Source: Patescibacteria group bacterium (lineage in GTDB: Bacteria; Patescibacteriota; Minisyncoccia; Phycocordibacterales; Zambryskibacteraceae). From it: a stretch of 35,669 bases of DNA. Shown here in pieces: positions 1 to 9,272 of this stretch; positions within the stretch are counted from its first letter, which is position 1, and each line of letters opens with the position of its first letter. The position numbers were made by a program, and so were the translations under genes. Under the pieces are notes generated by a model. It made no database searches, had not been told where the DNA came from, and saw nothing but the letters and a program-made list of their open reading frames with translations. The stretch spans positions 82,370-118,038 of the forward strand of contig SCSN01000008.1 in assembly GCA_004322205.1 (NCBI GenBank), given 5' to 3'.

Positions 1-1371
1 CGGGATATCGGACGTCTTCAGGGAGAAATTGCTTCGGAAGAACGGGCGTTGCAAAGAGAGCGGGAAATTGTTTCCTCGGATAAAGTCAGAACTGTGCCGC
101 TCCGAGAACTTGAAGAACTGCAGAGTGATCTTGAATCGAAAATTTCCCAAGCAGAGCAAAGTAACGAAATTTCCTTTATAAAAAGCGTGCTGCGTTCTAT
201 TCACTCTCTCTTCTCCAGTTTTGTCGAAAGTAAGAAAGGTGAAAGGCACGACTCTCTAATCCGCGAGTCAGAGGCAGAGCTTACCAAGCTCAAAGCTGAA
301 CTCCAAAACAAAGAGACGGAACTCACTGCGGTTTCGGAAGAAGGGAGCGCTTTTGAGAGAAAGTATGGCACTCTTCGAGCGGAGATTGAGCAAGAGAAAG
401 ATACTAACCGAGATGCTGAAAAAACGCTCTTTCGGATTACCTCCGAGCAGAGCGCTGTGGTGGGGGAACTGGCGCTATTGCGGAGTAAGGAGGAACAGTT
501 GAGAGTGCTTGAGGAAGATTTTAAGAGGGAACTTGAAGAATGCGCGCTCCTCGCCGGGCGCGAAGCGCTGGAGTATGGTTCTGTGTCTCTTGATGAAAGC
601 GCCGCTCTTCAAGAGGAGCGGGCGATGCAGGAAGAGCGCCGCAGAGTCATTGAGAAAGTCAAAATCCAGCTGGAGGAATCTGGTCTTTCGGGAAGCGGTG
701 AATTGCTCAAGGAGTATCAGGAGACAAGTGAGCGTGATTCGTTCTTAGGACGGGAACTCGAGGATTTGGGAAAATCAGCCGAGGCACTGGAGAAGCTCAT
801 TTCCGAACTTGGCGAGAAGCTTGATCAGGAATTCAAAACGGGCGTCGGGAAAATCAACGCAGAGTTTCAAAAATTTTTTGCTCTGATGTTCGGCGGAGGG
901 CAGGCGGAACTCAAGGTAACAAAAAACAAAAAGCGAAAAACGCAAAACATCGAGGAATCTATTTTTGGGGATGAAACTCTTGCCCAGGTCGGGGTGGAGG
1001 AAGAAGTGGAAGAGGAAGAGGGTATTGATATTGAAGTTTCCCTGCCGCGCAAGAAAATCAAGGGGCTGACCATGCTCTCCGGCGGCGAGCGGGCACTGAC
1101 GTCCATTGCACTGCTATTCGCAATGTCTGCCGTTAATCCGCCACCGTTTATTGTTCTCGATGAGACTGACGCGGCGCTTGATGAAGCCAATTCAAAAAAA
1201 TATGGAGATATGATTGAGGATCTCTCCGAACGCTCGCAGCTTATTCTCATTACTCACAACCGCGAGACAATGTCGCGCGCCGGCGTTATTTATGGTGTGA
1301 CAATGGGGCAGAGCGGAGTCTCGAAAATGCTCTCAATTCAGTTTGAGGAAGCTGTGGCAGTGGCGAAGTGA
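1..1371 (+). CDS. smc: Chromosome segregation protein SMC, C-terminal part (5' truncated by window edge)
   Basis: Frame is open to the left edge. Coiled-coil residues, then signature motif LSGGERALTSIALLFA and Walker B FIVLDETDAALDEAN, then ITHNRETM. Confidence 0.93.
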   Translation, partial: RDIGRLQGEIASEERALQREREIVSSDKVRTVPLRELEELQSDLESKISQAEQSNEISFIKSVLRSIHSLFSSFVESKKGERHDSLIRESEAELTKLKAELQNKETELTAVSEEGSAFERKYGTLRAEIEQEKDTNRDAEKTLFRITSEQSAVVGELALLRSKEEQLRVLEEDFKRELEECALLAGREALEYGSVSLDESAALQEERAMQEERRRVIEKVKIQLEESGLSGSGELLKEYQETSERDSFLGRELEDLGKSAEALEKLISELGEKLDQEFKTGVGKINAEFQKFFALMFGGGQAELKVTKNKKRKTQNIEESIFGDETLAQVGVEEEVEEEEGIDIEVSLPRKKIKGLTMLSGGERALTSIALLFAMSAVNPPPFIVLDETDAALDEANSKKYGDMIEDLSERSQLILITHNRETMSRAGVIYGVTMGQSGVSKMLSIQFEEAVAVAK

Positions 1372-1562
1372 TAGATTTTCTTGGCGAGAATAAGCGAGCC
1401 TTAGAAAATCATCACCCCCCACTCACTTTTCCGCTCGAAGTAAGAGATTTTTTGTCTGCAAGACAAAAAATCATTTTCAATTCTTGCGCGCAATCTGAAC
1501 TGACACCATCGCGAATCGTGGTTCTGAAAAGTAAGTGAGGGGTTAAATAAAATATATTTTCC

Positions 1563-1592
1563 GCCAGCCCCGACGGTACCGTCGGGGCTGGC
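1563..1592. terminator. 30-bp perfect palindrome between convergent smc and rnr
   Basis: GCCAGCCCCGACGGTACCGTCGGGGCTGGC is its own reverse complement; it lies between two convergent genes. Confidence 0.6.
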
Positions 1593-1610
1593 TGGCGGCT
1601 CGTTATTTTT

Positions 1611-3560
1611 CTAAACGAACGCAAAATCTAACGTCTTGCGGTCGAGGTCGGCGGCGAGGAGTTTTACCTGTACACTATCGCCGAGGGAGTATTTCTTTTT
1701 GTTGCTTTGCCCGACGAGACAGTAGTTTTTCTCGTCTAAAACGTAGAAGTCGTCGGTCATATCTCGGACTTTAACCATACCTTCAGCCTTGGTTTCTTTT
1801 TCCTCAACATAGACGCCCCACTCCGAGACGCCCGAGACGGTGCCTTCAAAAGTCTCTCCGATTCTCTTCATCATAAACTCAACTTGCTTGTAGCGGATGG
1901 AGGCGCGCTCAGCATCAGCGGCGGCAACCTCTTTCTCCGAGGCGTCTGCCGCCAGCTTTTCGAATTTGGCGAATTCTTCGCTTTCGATTTTTCCTTTTGT
2001 GAGATATCGGTGGAGCAAACGGTGTACCAGTAGATCAGGATAGCGACGGATGGGGGAGGTGAAGTGAGTGTAGAACTCAAAACCCAGTCCGAAGTGGCCG
2101 ATGTTATTGGTGGAGTAGACCGCTTTTGCCATGGCTCGGATGGCGGCGGTTTTGATAAGCGACTCTTCCGGTTTTCCTTCTATCTCCTTGAAAAGTTGAT
2201 TGAGCTCTTTTGCCGTGACCTCGCCTTCTTTCCCTAGGCGAAGGTTGTAGCCGAGAGCTTTGATGAAGATTTGGAGATTGAGAATTTTTTCTTTATCAGG
2301 GACGTCGTGAATCCGATAGACAAATGCGCCGCGCTGCTTCTCCCTGCCGGAGTTTAAATGCATGAAAGTGGCAACTTCGCGATTGGCGAGCAGCATAAAT
2401 TCTTCGATCAGTTTATGAGTTTCAAGCCGCTCTTTCTTGTAGACCCGTAGAGGACGGCCCTCGTCGTCAAGCTCGAAGCGGATTTCTTCCGTCTCAAAAT
2501 CTATAGCCCCGTTTTCAAATTTTTTCTTCTGAAGAATTTTGGCGATGGCGTTTAAGGTGTTGAGTTCTTCAAAAAAAGTTCCTCTCCCGGCGTCGAGAAT
2601 TTCTTGCGCTTCCTCATAGGTAAAACGCTTTTTAGAGTGGATGACGGTTTTACCAAACCATCTTTCTCTGACTTCGCCGTCTTTGGTCATCACAAAAACA
2701 GCCGAGAAGGTCAGGCGGTCAGTCTCGGGATTAAGAGAGCAAAGATCGTTGGAAAGCACTTCGGGCAGCATGGGAATGGTACGGTCAACAAGATAGACGG
2801 AAGTTCCGCGTTTGCGAGCTTCCCTGTCAAGGAGTGAACCAACGGAGACGTAGTGGGAAACATCGGCAATGTGTATGCCGACCTCGTAGTTGTCACTGCC
2901 GAGATCTCTGAAAGAAAGTGCGTCGTCAAAGTCTTTGGCGTCCGCCGGGTCAATAGTGAAGATGGCAGTATCCCGAAAATCCTTGCGCTTCTTAATTTCC
3001 TGGGGGAAGCGGGCTTTCTCTCGTTTGGCAACGCTCTCCGCTTCGCGTTCGGCTTCGGGCGGAAAACGTGAGTCGAAGCCGCGCTCGAGAACGATTGCTT
3101 CCATTTCGACATTGTGTGCACCCTTGGCGCCGAGTACTCGCAGAACTTTCCCTTCCGGACTTTTCTGCGGGTCTCTCCAGCCGATTATTTCAGCTAAGAC
3201 TTTCTCTCCTCCCTTGGCTCCCAGTGCTTTTGACGAATGAATAAAAATATCCCGATACATCCGCCGGTCGTCCGCTTTCATGAAAAAGAAGTCTGCACCG
3301 TTGGCACTCTCTAAAGTGCCGACGAAACGCAAACGGGCGCGAGTGAGAACTTTCAATACCTCTCCTTGCCGGCGAATGCCGGGAGTTTCGGCAAGAAGGG
3401 CAATTTCAACCTGGTCGCTGTGAAGAGCCGTGTTTAAAAGGGGAGTGGGAATTTCAATGTCTTCGGGGAAACCGTCAACATGAAAATAGCCCACTTTGCG
3501 TGAGCTTACTGCGATAGTTCCTCGATAGGTTTTGTCCGGAGACATAAAGGCAGTTACCAC
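1611..3560 (-). CDS. rnr: Ribonuclease R / RNB-domain exoribonuclease with C-terminal S1 domain
   Basis: RNB motifs DFRDTAIFTIDPADAKDFDDALS, HIADVSHYV, YLVDRTIPMLPEVLSNDLCSLNP, FTSPIRRYPDLLVHRLL; S1-like C-terminus. Confidence 0.95.
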   Translation of the reverse strand: MVTAFMSPDKTYRGTIAVSSRKVGYFHVDGFPEDIEIPTPLLNTALHSDQVEIALLAETPGIRRQGEVLKVLTRARLRFVGTLESANGADFFFMKADDRRMYRDIFIHSSKALGAKGGEKVLAEIIGWRDPQKSPEGKVLRVLGAKGAHNVEMEAIVLERGFDSRFPPEAEREAESVAKREKARFPQEIKKRKDFRDTAIFTIDPADAKDFDDALSFRDLGSDNYEVGIHIADVSHYVSVGSLLDREARKRGTSVYLVDRTIPMLPEVLSNDLCSLNPETDRLTFSAVFVMTKDGEVRERWFGKTVIHSKKRFTYEEAQEILDAGRGTFFEELNTLNAIAKILQKKKFENGAIDFETEEIRFELDDEGRPLRVYKKERLETHKLIEEFMLLANREVATFMHLNSGREKQRGAFVYRIHDVPDKEKILNLQIFIKALGYNLRLGKEGEVTAKELNQLFKEIEGKPEESLIKTAAIRAMAKAVYSTNNIGHFGLGFEFYTHFTSPIRRYPDLLVHRLLHRYLTKGKIESEEFAKFEKLAADASEKEVAAADAERASIRYKQVEFMMKRIGETFEGTVSGVSEWGVYVEEKETKAEGMVKVRDMTDDFYVLDEKNYCLVGQSNKKKYSLGDSVQVKLLAADLDRKTLDFAFV

Positions 3561-3659
3561 TATAGCAGATTTTCTCTGTTAGGCATGAGTTTTCCGTGTT
3601 CTTGACTTTTTTTCTGTCTTCTGCTTGTCTAAACCAAGGACCCGCTCTGGAGGAGCAAT

Positions 3660-3956
3660 ATGTCTAGAGGAGCCGCTCGTTGGATTAGAGTCCTCCTCTG
3701 TGCAGGGGGGGTAGCTCTGGCAGTCTGGGTTATCATCCAGATAATCCAAGTAATGCTGATACTCTGGTCGCTGCCAATTATCTTTCTGTTTTTTGCCATG
3801 GCGCGACAGATTCTCGAGGATCTGACGGCTCTGGCAGTCAGGAAGCTTGCCTACCTTGGGCGCCGTCTCAAGGCGAGAATTCCAAGACATGTCGGAGTGA
3901 CGCCAGAATCTCCGGCTTCGGCATCCGTCAAGTGGACGTCCGCCTCTTCTTCGTGA
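3660..3956 (+). CDS. Small membrane protein of unknown function
   Basis: Strong SD (ggaggagcaatATG), two hydrophobic helices, stop codon inside an intrinsic terminator. Confidence 0.65.
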   Translation: MSRGAARWIRVLLCAGGVALAVWVIIQIIQVMLILWSLPIIFLFFAMARQILEDLTALAVRKLAYLGRRLKARIPRHVGVTPESPASASVKWTSASSS

Positions 3957-3973
3957 GAGGCGGACGTTTTTGT
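3937..3973 (+). terminator. Intrinsic terminator
   Basis: CGTCCGCCTCT-tcttcgtg-AGAGGCGGACG followed by TTTTTGTTTT. Confidence 0.85.
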
Positions 3974-4038
3974 TTTATGTTTGTTTTATCTCTGGAAAAT
4001 TGACCGTCTGATTTCTTTCTGTTAGCATAACCCTCTGT

Positions 4039-4506
4039 ATGCTCAAAATTCGACTGCAGAGAGTGGGACGCAAACACGAACCGACTTTTCGGGTAGTTTT
4101 GACTGACTCTAAAAACAGCACCAAAAGCGGTAAATATTTGGAGGTGCTTGGCCACTATGATCCTCGCAGGGAAAGTGAGGAGATGAACGCCGAACGAATC
4201 AAGTACTGGATTTCAGTAGGTGCCCAGCTTTCAGGGACTGTCCACAATCTCTTGGTGGACAAGAAAATTGTAGAATGCAAGAAAATTAATGTTCTTCCGC
4301 GCAAAACACCTGTAAAGAAAGAAGAAAAACCGCAGGGGCAAACCGAAGCGACGAGTGACGATTCCGGGAAAGAGAAGAAAGTTTCGGAGAAAGTGGAGCC
4401 GGGTGAGGAAGAGACTGGTAAGAAAGAGAACGCGCCTGCTCCTTCCGACAGCTCGGAAGTCAAAGGGGAGCAAGAAGAAAAACCGACTCCAGAGAACAAT
4501 GTTTAG
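4039..4506 (+). CDS. rpsP: 30S ribosomal protein S16 with long charged C-terminal tail
   Basis: MLKIRLQRVGRKHEPTFRVVLTDSKNSTKSGKYLEVLGHYDPR; followed by a ~60 aa low-complexity E/K/S/P-rich extension. Confidence 0.95.
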   Translation: MLKIRLQRVGRKHEPTFRVVLTDSKNSTKSGKYLEVLGHYDPRRESEEMNAERIKYWISVGAQLSGTVHNLLVDKKIVECKKINVLPRKTPVKKEEKPQGQTEATSDDSGKEKKVSEKVEPGEEETGKKENAPAPSDSSEVKGEQEEKPTPENNV

Positions 4507-4598
4507 CTTCCTCTTTTGTCTTTTGTTTATTGTTGTGCTATTTTGAATGACGGCAGTACCATACCGCACTGCTCACTATCGGCTCACGTCGTAAAACT

Positions 4599-4904
4599 AT
4601 GGAAAGAGATGTACAGTTTTTGGAGTATGTTATCAAGGCGCTGGTTGATCACCCGGAAGATGTGCGCATCAATCGAACAGTAGACGAGATGGGGGTACTC
4701 ATCACCCTCGATGTTAATCCGGAAGATATGGGTAAGGTCATTGGCAGGCAAGGCAAGACCGCCGAGGCAATCCGTATTCTCCTGCGAGTGGTAGGGATGA
4801 AAAACAACGCCCGGGTGAATCTCAAAATTAACGAACCGGAAGGCCGCCGCGAGGAGGTGAGGACCAAGGATGTTGACCAGGCGCTGGAAGATTTGAAACT
4901 CTAG
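4599..4904 (+). CDS. khpA: KH-domain RNA-binding protein (KhpA/YlqC type)
   Basis: VNPEDMGKVIGRQGKTAEAIRILLRVVG KH motif; located between rpsP and trmD as is typical. Confidence 0.88.
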   Translation: MERDVQFLEYVIKALVDHPEDVRINRTVDEMGVLITLDVNPEDMGKVIGRQGKTAEAIRILLRVVGMKNNARVNLKINEPEGRREEVRTKDVDQALEDLKL

Positions 4905-4939
4905 CTTTTAGCTTTGTTAACTAATTAGCTTGTTAGACG

Positions 4940-4970
4940 CAAAATCCCTGCAGCTGCGGGGATTTTGTCT
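4940..4970 (+). terminator. Hairpin/intrinsic terminator after KH-domain gene
   Basis: CAAAATCCCtGCAGCTGCgGGGATTTTG then tcttct. Confidence 0.6.
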
Positions 4971-5022
4971 TCTCGACTCTTTCTAAAAAGCTAATAAACT
5001 GATAAGCTAATACGCTTATCAT

Positions 5023-5706
5023 ATGACTTTTCACATCATAACTTTATTTCCCAAAGCTTTTGACTCCTATCTCGGCGAGTCTATTTTGAAGCGTGCTATC
5101 GAAAACAAAAAAATCGAAATCAGGTTCTATAACCCTCGAGATTTCGCCGAGAATAAGTGGAGGCGGATCGATCGAGCTCCTTACGGCGGAGGACCGGGAA
5201 TGGTTATTGAGGCGCTACCGGTGATAAGGGCGATAGAGAGCGCAATTAAAAAATTAAAAATAAAAAAGAAAAATCGCAAATCAAAAATCAAAATTATTTG
5301 GACAAGTCCGGGAGGGAATCAGCTTACAAACACCTATGCTGCAAAGATGGCCAAGAGCTATTCTGACATTATTATTGTCTGCGGACGCTATGAGGGGATT
5401 GACGCTCGGGTCGGTAAGGTTTTTTCAATGGATGAAATCTCTATCGGCCCATTCGTGCTCACCGGCGGCGAATTGCCGGCAATGGTAATTATTGACGCCA
5501 CTGCTCGTCAGCGAAAGGGAGTATTGGGAACCTCTAACTCTCTCGAAGAGCGGCGGGTATTATCAAACGAGGTCTACACTCGCCCCGAAGTTTTTGAATA
5601 TAGAGGTAAAAAATATCATGTTCCGAAGATTTTATTGTCCGGGCATCACGGGAAAATAGAAAAATGGAAGGAGAGACGCGGCAAAGGCAGGGCTAAACGG
5701 ACTTGA
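5023..5706 (+). CDS. trmD: tRNA (guanine-37-N1)-methyltransferase
   Basis: MTFHIITLFPKAFDSYLGESILKRA, YGGGPGMV, VCGRYEGIDARV, ISIGPFVLTGGELPAMVIIDA. Confidence 0.95.
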   Translation: MTFHIITLFPKAFDSYLGESILKRAIENKKIEIRFYNPRDFAENKWRRIDRAPYGGGPGMVIEALPVIRAIESAIKKLKIKKKNRKSKIKIIWTSPGGNQLTNTYAAKMAKSYSDIIIVCGRYEGIDARVGKVFSMDEISIGPFVLTGGELPAMVIIDATARQRKGVLGTSNSLEERRVLSNEVYTRPEVFEYRGKKYHVPKILLSGHHGKIEKWKERRGKGRAKRT

Positions 5707-5750
5707 TGCCTTGACGAGTGGGTTACAAAGATGTGAAGTGATCTCGGGCG

Positions 5751-5778
5751 TTGACAGCTTTGAGGCGGTGAGTATAAT
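5751..5778 (+). promoter_or_regulatory. Near-consensus sigma70 promoter for rpoB
   Basis: TTGACA (5751-5756), 16-nt spacer, TATAAT (5773-5778). Confidence 0.85.
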
Positions 5779-5789
5779 TACCCAACTTC

Positions 5790-6015
5790 AGCAAGATTGA
5801 GTTGCGGCTGGCCGGTAGGCAGGTGAGAATAGTTTTCATGTAATCTTGCTTTCTCGTCTCTAAATTTCATAGCGAAAGTGAGATCTCTCCGGAAGGGGAG
5901 AGCGTTTTTTGTTTTTCCTAATCCAGCACTTATTTTGGTTATATAGACATCACCAAAAAGTCTGGGTGCGACCGGACCATTCTTCTTCAGAGGTGATCGA
6001 AATGATAAGTGCTGG
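5790..6015 (+). promoter_or_regulatory. Structured 5' leader of rpoB with internal terminator-like hairpin
   Basis: AGCAAGATT/AATCTTGCT stem (5790-5798/5842-5850); CTCTCC-ggaagg-GGAGAG + cgTTTTTTgTTTTT (5885-5915); CCAGCACTTAT/ATAAGTGCTGG stem (5923-5933/6005-6015) with nested stems. Confidence 0.65.
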
Positions 6016-6056
6016 GTGAAGATTATTTCAAATTCACTTAGTTCCTAAGAAAAATC

Positions 6057-9000
6057 ATGCAGAGGAAATACTTTGGGAAGTACCGCAAACCGCTTGTTGA
6101 GATTCCCAATCTTGTCAAATCACAGCTCGAGAGCTTTCAATGGCTCCTAACGACCGGTCTCAAAGAAATCTTTGACGAGTTTTCTTCCATTAAAGATTTC
6201 TCTGAAAAGAAGTTTACCCTCGACTTTTCAGGTTTTGAGCTGGCAGAGCCGAAGTACGACGAATACTACGCAAAGGAAAACAAACTGACGTATGAAGCGC
6301 CGCTCAAGGTCCGAGTGCGTCTCTCTAACCACATCCTCAAAACCGTCAAGGAGCAAGAGATTTTCATGGCTGACTTTCCGCTGATGACGCCGCACGGCAC
6401 TTTTATTGTGAGTGGAGTTGAACGCGCTATTGTTCCGCAGCTGGCCCGTTCTTTCGGAGTGTTTTTCACGACGCAGGAAATTCGCGGGCGCCGGCTCTTC
6501 GGCGCTAAAATTATTCCGTCGCGGGGTGCTTGGATAGAATTCGAGACTGATTTGGAGAAGGTAATCCATGCCCGAATTGACAAAAAGAGAAAGTTTCCGG
6601 TGACGATTTTACTCCGTGCCTTGGGAGTAAAGACTAACAAGGATATTCTCCATCTCTTCGAGAAGACACCTGGCGGAGGGGAGTTCATTGAAAAAACTCT
6701 TGCCAAGGATCACAGCAAAACTCCCGACGAGGCCTACATCGAGATCCACAAAAAGCTTCGCGACGGTGATTTAGCGACAGCGGAGAACGCCAAAGAGTTC
6801 TTCGATTCTATTTTTGGAGCAGAGCGGTACGACCTCTCAAAAGTCGGGCGTTTCCGCTTCAATAACCGTTTTGGCAAGAAAGTCGACGATAAGGAAATTG
6901 AGCGGCGAACTCTCTCGCTTGACGATCTGGCAACGACCGTGGCTCACATTATCCGTCTTAACACCACTCCGGCGGCAGAGGAGGACGATATTGATCACTT
7001 GGGGAGCCGGCGCGTCCGCTACGTTGGGGAGATGTTCCAGCAGAAAATCCGCGTCGGCATGTCACAGATCAAACGCAACATTCAGAACCGGATGTCAGTG
7101 GTCGATACCAATGTAACCCTGCCGGTGCAGTTTATCTCTCCCAAACCCCTTCAGGCGCGAATAAAAGAATTTTTCACTACCAACCAACTTTCGCAGTTTA
7201 TGCTTCAGGAGAACGCCCTGGCCGAAATTGAGCATCTCCGAACACTCTCGGCACTCGGCCCCGGCGGTCTCTCTCGTGCCCGAGCTGGTTTCGAGGTACG
7301 CGATGTGCACCCGTCGCACTACGGCAGACTCTGTCCCATCCATACGCCGGAAGGACCGAACATCGGTTTGATTCTTCGTCTGACAGTCTATGCGCGAGTG
7401 AATGAATTCGGCATGATCGAGACACCTTACGCTCGCGTCAAGGGGGGAAAGGTTACTGATGAGATTGTTTATCTCAACGCTCTCGAAGAGGAGAGGCACA
7501 ACATTGCCCACGCCGCTACTCCCTGCGACGATGAGGGGCGGATTGCTGTTTCGGAAGTGGAGGTGCGCTTCGGGGGTCGACCGCACGCAGTACCCAAAGC
7601 AAAGGTGGATTTCATTGATGTGGCGATGAATCAAGCGTTTTCCATTGCCACATCAATGATTCCGTTTCTCGATCACGACGACGCCAACCGGGCGCTGATG
7701 GGCTCGAATATGCAGAAGCAAGCGACGCCGTGCATCGTGCCAGAGGCCCCGCTGGTGGCAACGGGTATTGAGAGGGCGGCAGTGCGCGACAGCGGCAGAC
7801 TCCTGCTTGCTTTAGAGGACGGTACGGTCAGTTACGTCGACGGGCGCAGAATTGTGGTCAAGACCGGCAGGGGAAAGGAGCGTGAGTATAGACTGATTAC
7901 TTTTTCCCGAACCAACGGATTCACCGCTTTTCATCAGCGTCCAGCAGTGGAAGTCGGTGCGCACGTCAGGCGCGGCGACCTTCTTGCGGATACTTCTTCC
8001 AGTTTCTCGGGGGAGATGGCGCTGGGCCAAAATATTCTGGTGGCTTTTATGTCCTGGTCTGGCGCCAACTATGAGGACGCCATTATTGTCTCCGAGAGGG
8101 TAGTGCGGGAGAACCGATTTAGCTCAATTCACATTGAAGAGTTCGTGGTCAATGTCCGGGACACCAAGCTCGGCGCCGAGCTGACCACCTGCGATATTCC
8201 GAATGTCGGTGAAACAAAACTTCGCAATCTCTCCGAGGACGGCATTGTCCGCATCGGCGCCGAGGTGCGGCCGGGGGACATTCTGGTGGGGAAAATTACC
8301 CCTAAAGGTGAAACCCAACTTACACCCGAAGAGCGCCTCCTGCGTTCGCTCTTCGGAGAGAAGGCGCGCGATGTCAAGGATACCTCAAAGCGCATGGAGA
8401 ACGGCAAGCGCGGGAGAGTTATCAATGTTCAGGTTTTTTCCCGGGAGAAGGGAGACAAACTCGAGTCTGGGATTATCAAGCGCATTCACATTGAGGTTGC
8501 CCAGCTGCGTTCTCTCTCTGTTGGAGACAAGCTGGCGGGGCGGCACGGGAATAAGGGTGTGATCTCCCGCATTCTCCCTGTTGAGGATATGCCCTACATG
8601 GCGGACGGCACGCCGATTGATATCATCCTCACTCCCCTCGGCGTGCCTTCTCGAATGAACCTCGGGCAGATTCTTGAAATGCACCTGGGGCTTGCCGCTC
8701 ACGCTCTTGGCTACCAAGCCATCGTCCCGCCCTTTGCCGGAGCGACGGACGTTGAAATTAAAGAGGAGCTCAAGCGCGCAGGGTTTGGCGAGGACGGCAA
8801 AGTAGTGCTCTATGACGGGCGGACCGGCGAGTCCTTTGAGCAGAAAGTGGCTGTTGGTTATATGTACATTATGAAGCTCCACCACATGGTTGAGGATAAA
8901 ATTCACATGCGCTCCATCGGCCCCTATTCGCTTATTACTCAACAGCCGCTGGGCGGAAAGGCGCAGGGGGGAGGTCAGCGCTTTGGAGAAATGGAAGTCT

Positions 9001-9272
9001 GGGCGCTCCTCGGTCACGGCGTAGCCTACACTCTGCGGGAGATGCTCACCATCAAGTCCGACGATATTGCCGGCCGATCGCAGGCTTTTGACGCTCTGGT
9101 CAAGGGCGAGAAGATACGTATTACCGGCACCCCGGCGTCGTTTCATGTTCTCTTAAATAATCTCCGCGGACTTGCACTCGATGTGGAGACTGTGAAAATA
9201 AGGGAGGAGGGGGAGGAGAAGAGCGAAGTGTTCACTAGAGCGCCGTATGAAATCAAATCACGACATGAATAA
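6057..9272 (+). CDS. rpoB: DNA-directed RNA polymerase subunit beta
   Basis: [76 protein letters not shown]. Confidence 0.98.
   Translation: [1071 protein letters not shown]

Noticed and set aside
5885-5915. SRP-RNA-like CCGGAAGG loop in rpoB leader
   Set aside because: Only the tetraloop resembles SRP RNA; the conserved core helix is absent and a T-run follows, so a terminator explains it better.
8385-9146. 253-aa antisense ORF opposite rpoB
   Set aside because: Same reason: shadow ORF of a conserved gene.
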